Source: JALCLA01 sp965653565
Lineage (GTDB): Bacteria > Pseudomonadota > Gammaproteobacteria > Xanthomonadales > Xanthomonadaceae
NCBI GenBank assembly: GCA_965653565.1
Contig: CBFHAI010000010.1
Coordinates: 1-64,000, forward strand
Direction of reading: 5' to 3'
DNA: 64,000 bases
A model generated the notes under the pieces. That model was not told the DNA's origin. It saw only the letters and a list, made by a program, of their open reading frames with translations, and searched no databases. The position numbers and the translations under genes are program-made. Positions 45,102 through 54,500 of this stretch are shown here, piece by piece (within the stretch, counting starts at the first letter, position 1; every line of letters starts with the position of its first letter).

Positions 45102-45824
45102 ATGACCGATCCGATCCGACTTTCCAAGCGCGTCGCCGAACTGGCCGCGTGTTCGCGCGCGGAAGCCGAGCGCTTCATCGAAGGCGGCTGGGTGCGGGTG
45201 AACGGCGAGGTGATCGATACGCCGCAGCATCGCGTCACCGACGAAACCGTGGAGCTCGATCCGGCCGCGCGCGACGAAGCCGCCGAACCGGCGACCGTCC
45301 TGCTGCACAAGCCGGCCGGCTTCGACGCCATCGTCGGCGACAAGCCCGCGGCCGAGCTGGTGACACCCGAAACCCGCTGGGAAGCCGACGAATCCGGCCT
45401 GCGGCTGCTCAAACGCCACTTCCAGCGACTGACCCCGGTGGTGCCGCTCGATCGCGACGCCAACGGTCTCATCGTGCTCACCCAGGACGGTCGCGTTTGG
45501 CGGCGGCTGACCGAAGACGCCGGCCTCATCGAGCACGAATACGTGGTGGAAGTGAGCGGCGACATCGCGCCATACGGGCTCGCGAAACTCAATCACGGAC
45601 TCAGCTATCGCGGCCGCAACCTGCCGCCTTGCAAGGTCAGCTGGCAGAACGAGATCCGCCTGCGGTTCGCGATCAAGGGCGTGCAGACGGGGCAGCTGAG
45701 TCACATGTGTTCGATGGTCGGCCTGAAAGTGGTATCGATCAAACGCATCCGCATCGGCAGCGTGTCGCTCGGCAAGATGCCGGCCGGCGAATGGCGGTAT
45801 CTGCCGGTGACGTCGCGCTTCTGA
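45102..45824 (+). CDS. S4-domain RNA pseudouridine synthase (RsuA/RluF family) with altered motif
   Basis: This 240-residue enzyme has an N-terminal S4 RNA-binding domain (RLSKRVAELAACSRAEAERFIEGGWVRVNG). Its catalytic domain has LDRDANGLIVLTQDG, which keeps the catalytic Asp. The residue usually Arg in the GRLD motif is Pro here (VVPLD). The C-terminal QLSHMCSMVGLKVVSIKRIRIG is RluF-like (GLNRQIRRM equivalent). The target uridine is unknown. Confidence 0.8.
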   Translation: MTDPIRLSKRVAELAACSRAEAERFIEGGWVRVNGEVIDTPQHRVTDETVELDPAARDEAAEPATVLLHKPAGFDAIVGDKPAAELVTPETRWEADESGLRLLKRHFQRLTPVVPLDRDANGLIVLTQDGRVWRRLTEDAGLIEHEYVVEVSGDIAPYGLAKLNHGLSYRGRNLPPCKVSWQNEIRLRFAIKGVQTGQLSHMCSMVGLKVVSIKRIRIGSVSLGKMPAGEWRYLPVTSRF

Positions 45825-45953
45825 TCAGCCAGGTCTGTCGCCAGGCCGAGGCCGCTGGTGCGGTGAACCTCGACGAAATCGCCGCGGCGCACGCCGGCAA
45901 GATCGAAATATCGAGCGGCATACTCGGGCTCACCCGATCGCCGGAGCTTTGCC

Positions 45954-46406
45954 ATGAATTTCGACCGCCTGAATTTCGACAGCATGACGCTCGAGCGTTC
46001 GCTGCTGATGCTGTGCCTCGCCGTTTCGCCCTGCGCATTCGCCGACGACAAGAGCAGCCATGCGGCGATGGATAGCGACGGCAACGGCCGCGTCTCCGCC
46101 ACCGAACACGCGGCCGGCGCGCGCCGCATGTTCGAACAGATGGATGCCGACCGCGACGGCATCGTCACCGCCACCGAAATGCGCGCCGCGCACGCTTCGC
46201 TGACGGGAAAGAAGCCCGATGCCGGTGAGATGTCGGCCGAAGAAAAAATCAAGGTGATCGACGCCGATGGCGACGGCCAGCTCACCGCGGCCGAACACGC
46301 CGCCGGTTCCGAATCGATGTTCGCGAAAATGGATACCGACGCCAACGGCGTGCTAACCGCGACAGAAATCGAAGAGGGCCATGCCAGGATGATGCGCCGC
46401 AAATGA
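45954..46406 (+). CDS. Secreted EF-hand protein with four calcium-binding loops
   Basis: This 150-residue protein has a signal peptide (cleavage near CAFADD, about 31). Four EF-hand loops follow: DSDGNGRVSATE, DADRDGIVTATE, DADGDGQLTAAE and DTDANGVLTATE, all with D-x-D-x-D/N-G pattern. It is likely periplasmic and calcium-binding; partner and function are unknown. Confidence 0.85.
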   Translation: MNFDRLNFDSMTLERSLLMLCLAVSPCAFADDKSSHAAMDSDGNGRVSATEHAAGARRMFEQMDADRDGIVTATEMRAAHASLTGKKPDAGEMSAEEKIKVIDADGDGQLTAAEHAAGSESMFAKMDTDANGVLTATEIEEGHARMMRRK

Positions 46407-46489
46407 CGTAGCGATCGCCTCGCGCGGTTCGCATTCCGCTGGCCGCAGGCGCGATCACCCGCGCAGTGCGCCTGCCGTTATCATGGCGC

Positions 46490-47866
46490 ATGAGCGAATT
46501 CACCGATCTGCCCCTCAATCCCGCGCTTTTCCAGGGTCTGGACGCGCTCGGCCACGTGCAGATGACGCCGGTGCAGGCGCAAAGCCTGCCCGCCCTGCTC
46601 GAAGGCCGCGACCTGATCGCGCAGGCACCCACCGGCAGCGGCAAGACGGCGGCCTTCGGCCTGGCGCTGCTGCACCGGCTCGATCCGGCGCAGACGCGGG
46701 TGCAAGCCATCGTGCTGTGCCCGACGCGCGAACTGGCCGATCAGGTCGGCAAACAGATCCGCAAGCTCGCCACCGGCATCGCCAACCTCAAGTTGCTGAC
46801 CCTGGTCGGCGGCACTGCGCTCGCACCGCAGCTGGCATCGTTGCAGCAGCATGCGCCGCATGTCGTGGTCGGCACGCCGGGGCGCGTGCAGGAATTGCTG
46901 CGCAAGAAGGTGCTCGACCTGCGCGGCACGCAGATCCTCGTGCTCGACGAAGCCGACCGCATGCTCGACATGGGTTTCGAAGAACAGATCCGCGAAATCA
47001 TCGGCAAGCTGCCGAAAGATCGCCAGACGCTGCTGTTCTCGGCCACTTATCCCGAAGCCATCCGCGCCATCGCCGCCAATGTGATGCGCGATCCGGTCGA
47101 AGTGACGGTGGCGGGACAGGCCGAACAGGCCGTCATCGATCAGCGTTTCTTCGAAGTCGAACCGTCGCAGAAACCCGCGGCGCTGGCCGGGCTGCTGCTC
47201 GAATACCGGCCCGAATCGGCCGTCGTGTTCTGCAATATGCGACGCGATACCGAGGAAGTGGTGAACTCGCTCGCGCACCTGGGTTTCTCGGCGCTCGCCC
47301 TGCACGGCGACATGGAACAGCGCGACCGCGACGAAGTGCTGGTGCGTTTTTCCAACCGCAGCTGCAATGTGCTGGTGGCCAGCGACGTCGCGGCGCGCGG
47401 ACTCGATGTCGAAGATCTCGGCGCCGTCATCAACTATGAATTGCCGACCGATCCCGACGTGTACGTGCACCGCATCGGTCGCACCGGCCGCGCCGGGCGC
47501 AGCGGCCTTGCGCTCAGCCTGGCCGCGCCGCGCGAAGTCTCCCGCGCGCAGCCGCTCGAAGCCAAACTCGACGCCCCGATCCGCTGGCAGCGCGCACCGC
47601 TGGCGGAATTGCGCCCCGGCAAAGCCCCGCACGCCGCGATGGTGACGCTGCGCATCGACGCCGGCCGCACCGACAAGTTGCGCCCCGGCGACATCGTCGG
47701 CGCGCTCACCGGCGATGCCGGCCTGAGTCAGGAAAACATCGGAAAAATAGATGTTTTCGCAACCCGCAGCTACGTCGCCATCGCACGCCAGCAAGCCGCA
47801 AAAGCGCTGTCGCGCCTGCAGGCCGGCAAGATCAAGGGACGAAAATTCCGCGTCCGAAAGGTCTGA
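46490..47866 (+). CDS. dbpA: ATP-dependent RNA helicase DbpA
   Basis: This 458-residue DEAD-box helicase targets hairpin 92 of 23S rRNA in 50S assembly. Motif I is APTGSGKTAAFGLAL, motif II DEADRM, motif III SATYP and motif VI HRIGRTGRAG. The C-terminal RNA-recognition domain (about 385-458, LRPGDIVGALTGDAGLSQENIGKIDVF) is DbpA-specific. The motif II reads DEAD. It starts at ATG 46490, giving the normal length. Confidence 0.92.
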   Translation: MSEFTDLPLNPALFQGLDALGHVQMTPVQAQSLPALLEGRDLIAQAPTGSGKTAAFGLALLHRLDPAQTRVQAIVLCPTRELADQVGKQIRKLATGIANLKLLTLVGGTALAPQLASLQQHAPHVVVGTPGRVQELLRKKVLDLRGTQILVLDEADRMLDMGFEEQIREIIGKLPKDRQTLLFSATYPEAIRAIAANVMRDPVEVTVAGQAEQAVIDQRFFEVEPSQKPAALAGLLLEYRPESAVVFCNMRRDTEEVVNSLAHLGFSALALHGDMEQRDRDEVLVRFSNRSCNVLVASDVAARGLDVEDLGAVINYELPTDPDVYVHRIGRTGRAGRSGLALSLAAPREVSRAQPLEAKLDAPIRWQRAPLAELRPGKAPHAAMVTLRIDAGRTDKLRPGDIVGALTGDAGLSQENIGKIDVFATRSYVAIARQQAAKALSRLQAGKIKGRKFRVRKV

Positions 47867-47935
47867 ACAACATTCCGCACGCCGCCAACTGTCGCCAACA
47901 CGCCCTAACTACTAACCCCTAACCCCTCCGCCCCC

Positions 47936-48919
47936 ATGTCCACCCTGGTCACCGGCAGCTCCGGCCACCTCGGCGAAGCCCTCGTCCGCAAGCTGCGCAA
48001 ACTCGGCCGCCCCACGATCGGCATCGACATCGTCGGGTCCGGCTACACCGACCACGTCGGCTCGATCACCGATCGCGCCTTCGTCGAGCGCGCGATGCAG
48101 GGCGTCAGTTCCGTGCTGCACACCGCCACGCTGCACAAGCCGCACATCGCGACGCATTCGCGCCAGGACTTCATCGACACCAACATCGGCGGCACGCTGA
48201 ACCTGCTGGAAGCGGCCGTCGCCAACCAGGTGCAGGCCTTCGTGTTCACCAGCACCACGAGCGCTTTCGGCGACGCGCTGACGCCGCGCGCGGGCGAGCC
48301 GGCGGTGTGGATCACCGAGGACGTGGCACCGATCGCGAAGAACATCTACGGCGCAACCAAAACCGCCGCCGAAGATCTCTGCCGCCTGTTCCACCGCAAC
48401 CAGCGTCTGCCCTGCGTGGTGCTGCGCACCTCACGGTTTTTCCCCGAGCCCGACGACGACCCCGACCGCCGCGGCCTGCTGTCGGATGCGAACCTGAAAA
48501 CGATCGAGCTGCTTTACCGCCGCTGCGATATCGAGGATCTGGTCGACGCGCATCTGCTCGCGATCGAGCGCGCGCCGGCGCTGGGTTTCGGCCGCTACAT
48601 CCTGAGCGCAACGACACCTTTCACGCGCGAAGACCTGCCGCAATTGCGTGCCGATGCGGCCTCGGTGCTATCGCGTCGCGTGCCCGGCTACGAAGCCGAT
48701 TTCGCCTGCCTCGGCTGGCGCATGCTGCGCGGTATCGAACGCGTCTACGTCAACGCGCTGGCGCGCGAAGAACTCGGATGGCGCCCGCGCTTCGACTTCG
48801 CCCATGCGCTCGAACGACTGCGCAACGGCCAGGACCCACGCAGTGAACTGGCGCAGGAAATCGGCGTGAAGGGTTATCACGCCGGCGCGTATGCGGATGG
48901 GTTGTATCCGGTCGAATAG
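47936..48919 (+). CDS. Extended SDR NAD(P)-dependent epimerase/dehydratase
   Basis: This 327-residue protein has the Rossmann motif GSSGHLGE (7-14) and the active-site pair YGATK (Tyr and Lys, about 138-142). A Ser/Thr cluster (SSTTSAFG) lies where the catalytic Ser/Thr occurs. The substrate is unknown; no sugar or sterol gene neighbours it. It lies 69 nt after dbpA. Confidence 0.82.
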   Translation: MSTLVTGSSGHLGEALVRKLRKLGRPTIGIDIVGSGYTDHVGSITDRAFVERAMQGVSSVLHTATLHKPHIATHSRQDFIDTNIGGTLNLLEAAVANQVQAFVFTSTTSAFGDALTPRAGEPAVWITEDVAPIAKNIYGATKTAAEDLCRLFHRNQRLPCVVLRTSRFFPEPDDDPDRRGLLSDANLKTIELLYRRCDIEDLVDAHLLAIERAPALGFGRYILSATTPFTREDLPQLRADAASVLSRRVPGYEADFACLGWRMLRGIERVYVNALAREELGWRPRFDFAHALERLRNGQDPRSELAQEIGVKGYHAGAYADGLYPVE

Positions 48920-48950
48920 CGTCGACCCTCACGCAGATGAGCGCGGCGCC

Positions 48951-49217
48951 TCAGCGCAGCTGGCTGTCCTTGCTGCCGCGCCGGTTGTAGCCGCTGTGCG
49001 CGGCCTGGTCGCGATCGCGAATTTCCTGGCACGCCACGCACACCCGCACCCCGGCAATCGCCTTGCGGCGCGCCGCCGGAATCTCGGCGTCGCAATCCTC
49101 GCAGTGGGTCAGCCCGGGACCGGTCGGCAGCTGGCTGCGCGCCCGCTTGATCGCGTCCTTCACGGTCGCGTCGATCTGATCCTGTACCGCGTTGTCGCCT
49201 GCCCAGCCGGTGGCCAT
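48951..49217 (-). CDS. DksA/TraR-type zinc-finger protein
   Basis: This 88-residue protein has the C4 zinc finger CEDCDAEIPAARRKAIAGVRVCVAC (four Cys, about 48-72) preceded by a short helix. It lacks the long coiled coil of DksA. TraR-like proteins bind the RNA polymerase secondary channel without ppGpp. GGAAA lies before the ATG at 49217. It marks the left border of the NRPS cluster. Confidence 0.85.
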   Translation of the reverse strand: MATGWAGDNAVQDQIDATVKDAIKRARSQLPTGPGLTHCEDCDAEIPAARRKAIAGVRVCVACQEIRDRDQAAHSGYNRRGSKDSQLR

Positions 49218-49366
49218 GGCGGTTTCCTTTTCACTGCAATCCATAGAGCATAAAACTTTGGCAATGAACTTTCGAAGAACCTGAAGCTGCTCCTTACCTC
49301 GGCGGTTCCCGACAGTATCGAACGTACTTCTCGATTTTACGAATCAGGTTCCCGCCAATAAATTCC

Positions 49367-49996
49367 ATGACATTCGAGGAAATCCTGGCGCTGCGCGAAG
49401 CCCTGGCGAAACTTCTGCCGGAAGGGTTCATGGGTCTGGTGCAACGCATCGAACCGGGCAACGAAGCTCTGCTTTCTGCGGGCGAATTACTGCAACTTGC
49501 GCCATCGGTGCGAAAGGTCAGGGATGCCAGCGGCACGGCGCGCCATCTCGCGCGCAAGCTTTGCCGGGAACTGGGCGTTACGGCCAGCCAGATTCTGCGC
49601 GATCCCAAAGGGGTACCGATCTGGCCGCAAAACGTGCTCGGTTCGATGTCGCACGATGACGACGTCGCCGTTGCGGTCGTTGGAAGAATCGGCGGACTCG
49701 TGCGCGGCATCGGCGTCGACGTCGAAGCCCCGGTGCCACTGGACGAGACGCTCATTCAACATGCGCTGACGCCCATCGAGCAAGAGCGGTTGCTGCACAG
49801 CGGACTGAGCGCCAAAGCGGCTTTTTCGATCAAGGAGGCGGTCTTTAAAGCCGTCTTTCCGACCGGACGCAAATTTCTCGAATTCGATCAGATCGTGCTC
49901 GACCCGCAGTCGCAATCGGCCACCACCGCGTGCGGCCGGACCGTACGTTGGAGCGCGACGATGACGCCTCGAATACTGGGCGTGGCGTGGTGGTGA
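49367..49996 (+). CDS. 4'-phosphopantetheinyl transferase (EntD type)
   Basis: This 209-residue enzyme attaches phosphopantetheine from CoA to carrier-protein serines. It has SMSHDDD (93-99), the metal motif GVDVE (116-120) and FSIKEAVFKA (153-162). Length and motifs match the EntD subfamily (E. coli EntD 206). It faces the NRPS unit and is a likely activator of its four carrier domains. Its 5' region (49218-49366) is AT-richer than flanking DNA and may carry its own promoter. Confidence 0.88.
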   Translation: MTFEEILALREALAKLLPEGFMGLVQRIEPGNEALLSAGELLQLAPSVRKVRDASGTARHLARKLCRELGVTASQILRDPKGVPIWPQNVLGSMSHDDDVAVAVVGRIGGLVRGIGVDVEAPVPLDETLIQHALTPIEQERLLHSGLSAKAAFSIKEAVFKAVFPTGRKFLEFDQIVLDPQSQSATTACGRTVRWSATMTPRILGVAWW

Positions 49997-50003
49997 CGCC
50001 GTC

Positions 50004-50822
50004 CTAGGCCATGTACACGACGATGCAGAAGATGCAGATATCGGCAACGACATGCGCCAGCCACGGCGCGAACAACCCGCGCGTACGCTGCCGCAATGCG
50101 CCGAGCATGAAGGCATAGATCGTCGACAGCGCGATGCCGGACAGGCCGTTGGGAATACCGTCCTTGTGCAACAGACCGAACGAGACGGCCTGGATGAGAT
50201 TGATCACGAGCGTGCCATCGAACACGCGGCTGAGGGCACTCATCATCACGCCGCGGAAGACGATCTCTTCGACCAGTGCGTTGACCAACGGCAACGCGAT
50301 GGCAACCAGCAGCAGACCGGCGAACGGCATGCCGCCCACCATCTGTCGAACCGGGCTCAGATCGGGAGCCGTCAGCGCGTGCCAGAGAATCAAGGCGGCG
50401 CTGGAAACCGCCGCAATACCCGCAACGTAGGCACCCGTCGCCAGTTCCCAGCGCCCCTTGTGAAACCAGGGAACCGAGCGGCGCAATGGCGCAATGCTCA
50501 TTACCAGGACGGCATACACGATCACGCTGAGAATCATCGGCAACGACAGAACCCGCAATGCCGGCACCTGCATCACCGTGGCGAGCACGGCGGCGATCAA
50601 CGCGAAATGCGTGGCCTGCTCGCAACGGACGGTCGCGGTTGCGAACACGATCAGCCAAAGCGCCAGCGAAATGAACATCAGGTCGTTCATCAGGAAGGGG
50701 ATCGCCGAAAAAAGCGCGATCGCCGGCAAGGCCAGATAATTTCCCGGATGCGTGCGGCGCCCTTCCTCGGTGATCTGCGACCAACGAAGGAAAAAATTCG
50801 GTCGGGTGATGGCGGACATCAT
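50004..50822 (-). CDS. CPBP-family intramembrane metalloprotease
   Basis: This 272-residue protein has about eight transmembrane helices. The CPBP motifs are motif 1 EEIVFR (185-190), motif 2 FGLLH (His219) and motif 3 HVVAD (His257, Asp261). The family includes eukaryotic prenyl-proteases and bacteriocin-immunity proteins. It lies after the type II thioesterase with a 4-nt overlap (ATGA), inside the NRPS unit. A role in self-resistance, regulation or product maturation is inference. Confidence 0.85.
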   Translation of the reverse strand: MMSAITRPNFFLRWSQITEEGRRTHPGNYLALPAIALFSAIPFLMNDLMFISLALWLIVFATATVRCEQATHFALIAAVLATVMQVPALRVLSLPMILSVIVYAVLVMSIAPLRRSVPWFHKGRWELATGAYVAGIAAVSSAALILWHALTAPDLSPVRQMVGGMPFAGLLLVAIALPLVNALVEEIVFRGVMMSALSRVFDGTLVINLIQAVSFGLLHKDGIPNGLSGIALSTIYAFMLGALRQRTRGLFAPWLAHVVADICIFCIVVYMA

Positions 50823-51586
50823 TCGTCGGTCTCCACGGCTTGGCGTGCCAGGTTTTTCAGCTCGGTGCGCAACAGCGCAAGGAAAGAAAGCTCATGCAGA
50901 TAGAAGTGTCCGGCGTCGAGGCGATGCAGTTGGAATCCGCTCGCGGTGTGCGCGGCCCAGGCACCGAGTTCGTCGCGATCGACCAACGCATCGTGATTGC
51001 CGCCGAAGGCGATGATGGGGATGTTCATCGGCGGCGCGTCCCGGTAGCGGTATTCGTCGTAGAGCGTGCAATCGGCGCGTATCGAAGGCATCAGCAGATC
51101 CAGCAGTTCCGGGCTGCGCAGAACTTCTCCGGGCGTTCCTCCCAAGTGGGCGAGGCGCTCGATCAAGGCCGTATCGCCGGCGTCGGTCCAGCGCGGCTGC
51201 CGTGAAGACAGCTGCGGCGCGCGGCATCCGGACACGAGCAGCGCGAGCGGTTCGCCGCTGCGGCGGCACAGTCGGCGCGCCAGTTCGAAAGCGATCAGCG
51301 CACCGGCGCTGTGTCCGAACACCACGCAGCGGGTTTCGCTCCGCTCTTGCACGGCAAGTTCGAGTTCATCGATCAGCGTGGGCCAGTGCGTGAGCACCGT
51401 CTCTGCGAAGCGCGCGCCACGCCCGGGCAACTGCACGGCGGACAAACGAACACCCGCCGGCAGATGCCCGATCCAACTACGGAACGAGCCGACATCGCCG
51501 CCGGCAAAAGGGACGGCGATCAAGTTCAAGTCCGGGTCGTCTCCCCCCATGTCGAGGATTCGCAACCAGCGTGTGGCGCCGTTCAT
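50819..51586 (-). CDS. Type II thioesterase (editing)
   Basis: This 255-residue alpha/beta hydrolase clears misprimed or stalled carriers of NRPS lines. GHSAG (91-95, Ser93), the Asp region DALVDRDE and the terminal His (AGHFYLHE) form the catalytic set. FPFAGG-like PFAGGDVGSF is typical of GrsT-type enzymes. It starts at ATG 51586, overlapping the NRPS stop. Confidence 0.92.
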   Translation of the reverse strand: MNGATRWLRILDMGGDDPDLNLIAVPFAGGDVGSFRSWIGHLPAGVRLSAVQLPGRGARFAETVLTHWPTLIDELELAVQERSETRCVVFGHSAGALIAFELARRLCRRSGEPLALLVSGCRAPQLSSRQPRWTDAGDTALIERLAHLGGTPGEVLRSPELLDLLMPSIRADCTLYDEYRYRDAPPMNIPIIAFGGNHDALVDRDELGAWAAHTASGFQLHRLDAGHFYLHELSFLALLRTELKNLARQAVETDE

Positions 51587-54500
51587 GGAACCCGCTTCCA
51601 GGCCTGCTGCTCCGTCGCGGCCAGGACGCTCTCAAGCGCGCGCGCCAGCACCGCGGCGTTGGCCGGCGACTCCACCATGCTCAGGTGATTGCCCGGCACG
51701 TCGATGATTCGCACCGCGGCAGGATCCAGCCACCGGCCCCAGCCCAGATCGGCCGGCATGCCGGGAGGCTGCTCGGCGGCGCGGAACAGCGTCACAGGGC
51801 CGTCGAAACGGCCGAGTTCGTGGCGACGTTCTGCGCGCAGGATGGCGCGGAAGACGCGCAACATATCGTGAATCTGGGCGATACCGGCTTCCGCCGGAAT
51901 CAGGCCTGCCGCGCACAATCTGGCGACCATGTCGGCCAGTCGATCGGGCCCTTCGGCCGCGGCGGCCGCTTCCTGAAAGGCCGGCGTCATCGATGCCAGC
52001 AAGGCGGTGTCGTCCAGCACTTCGCCGTCCGGCAGGCTTTCGGGCACGCTGACCGCATCGAGCAACGCGAGCATCGCGACGGTTTCGCCCTGCGCCTGCA
52101 GTTGCCGCGCCATCGTGTGCGCGATGCGCCCGCCGGTGCACCAGCCACCGAGGAAATATGGCCCCTGCGGTTGCACGCTGCGCATTTCGCCAATGTAGTG
52201 CCTGGCCATCGCGGTGAAATCGTCGAGCGGACTGCACGCACCATCCATTCCCAACGCCTGAAAGGCGTAGAAGCCGCGAGGCAACTGGTTTGGATTAGCG
52301 GGCAGAAGATTGGCGGCAAGATCGCGATAAGCGATCACATTGCCTCCGCCGGCATGCACGCAGAAAAACGGCAGCGGGACCGAGCCCGCGACGGAAGACG
52401 CCCTAATCGGCACCAGCGCGCGACTCGCGCCGCCCTCAGCCTGCCGCAACCGATTTGCGAGATGCTCGATCGTCGCTTCTTCGAACAACGTCGACAGCGG
52501 CAGGGTGCGTTCGAATTCGGAACGAATGCGCGCCATCAGTCGCGCTCCGAGGATCGACTGCCCGCCCAGCTCGAAGAAATTGTCCCGTACGCCGAAACCA
52601 CGCACGCCCAGCAGACTCTCCCAGATCGACATCAGTCGCTGTTCGACGGCGTCTCTCGCCGGAACACAGGCGGCGCGATCGCCGCCTGTCGGCTGGGCCA
52701 GCGCCGGCAGTCGGCCACGGTCGATCTTGCCGCTCGGCGACAATGGAAGCGCGTCGAGGAAGACGAAGCGATCCGGCACCATGTACTCGGGCAGGCTACT
52801 GCGAAGAAAGCGTGCAAGCACGGGCGCCAGGCTTTGCTCATCGGTGGTGCGCAGCGCCTGATTCGACAGCACGGCAGCGGGAGCCACCACGCTGCGCGAC
52901 AGTTCGCCAACCGGCACGCAGTCGGGCTCGGACGGTTGCAACGGATGAAACAGCGCATCCATCGCGGCGAGGTTGCCGCTTCGTGCCGGCCGCAACGAAA
53001 GTCGATGGCCGAGCTTGCGTGCAAGCTCGTGCATCGCATGTGGATCGATACCGCCCGCTATTTGCTCCGGTTCGCCGGGGTCGGTCGAGACTTCGAAATC
53101 CGCGTCCATCCATGCTTGCAGCGCCGCCGCCGACGTGACCCGACTGTTGGGCAGGCCGGTGATCCACAGACCATCGGCGAGCGATTCGACGCGCGCCTCC
53201 AGACTGTCGTAAGTCATGCCGGTCGTCCACGCAACGGTGTCGCCCTTCTCGCTGGGCGCCCGATCGAGGAACAACAGCACATCGCAGCGAAAGCGCGTGA
53301 ACTCGTTGTGGAAGACCCCTCGTTCCAGTTCGAATACGACGTGCCGGCGCGGATCACGAGCCGCCCACGCGCGAAACAAATCGAGCGAGACGACGAGATC
53401 CTGTTCGCGCGCGATAGCCGCGGCGACTCGTTCACGCAATTGCGTTGGTGAAATATCCGACGCTGCGCGATATTGCTGGACGGAGGTGTGGAAAAGACGC
53501 TGCATGTCCAGTCGACGCACATCACCGACGAAGATGCAGCCACCGGGGGCTAGGACGGATTGCAATCCGTCGAGCACACGTTCCAGATACTTCTCGCCCG
53601 GAAAAAGCTGGATCACCGAATTGAGCACGACGGTGTCGAAGGCACCGGGTTCCCAGCCTGAGAGATCGAGAGCGTCGCGTTGCAACAGTTCGACGTGCCC
53701 GAGGCGGCCGGCGTCGGTTGCGATCGCACGTGCGAGCTTGGCTAGCGCTACCTCGGAGATCTCCGTACCGACATACCGCTCGCAATCGGGCGCCAGGCGA
53801 TGCAGCAGCAGACCGGTACCGCAACCGATCTCCAGCACGCGCCGCGGGCGCAGTGCACGGATCGCGTCGATGCGCGATTCGACATACGCCTGCATCTGCG
53901 GCGCCGGCACCGGCTGGCTATCGTAGCTGCTGTTCCAACTCGAGGTATCGAACGCGGCATCGGCATCCTCGCCCGCATAGGCTTCGTCGTATACCGAAGC
54001 CCACGCGCCGATGCGCTCGCCATCGTGCTGAGGCTCGGCATCGTCGGCCTCGGCGCGCGCCTGCACATACGCCACCAGCATCGGTTCGCCCGATGGCGCG
54101 GGGCGATCGACGACCACGGTGGCCGCCACGCGAGGATGGCGCGCGAGTACGGACTCGATTTCGCCCAGTTCGATGCGCAAGCCGCGGATCTTCACCTGAT
54201 GATCGTTGCGGCCCAGGTACTCGACTGCGCCATCGGCGCGGCGTCGGGCTCGATCTCCGGTGCGATACAGCCGCGCACCACCGCGGGAAAACGGGTCGGG
54301 AACGAAACGTTCGCCAGTCAACGCCGGCCGATCCAGATAACCACGACCGACCTGGACGCCCCCGATATACAACTCGCCCGCCACGCCGATCGGCATCGGT
54401 TGCATGCGTTCGTCGAGGACATGGATTGCGGTGTTGGCCACCGGATGGCCGATCGGCACGCCGATCCTATCGGCGAGCGTGCATGGCCAGAACGTAACGT

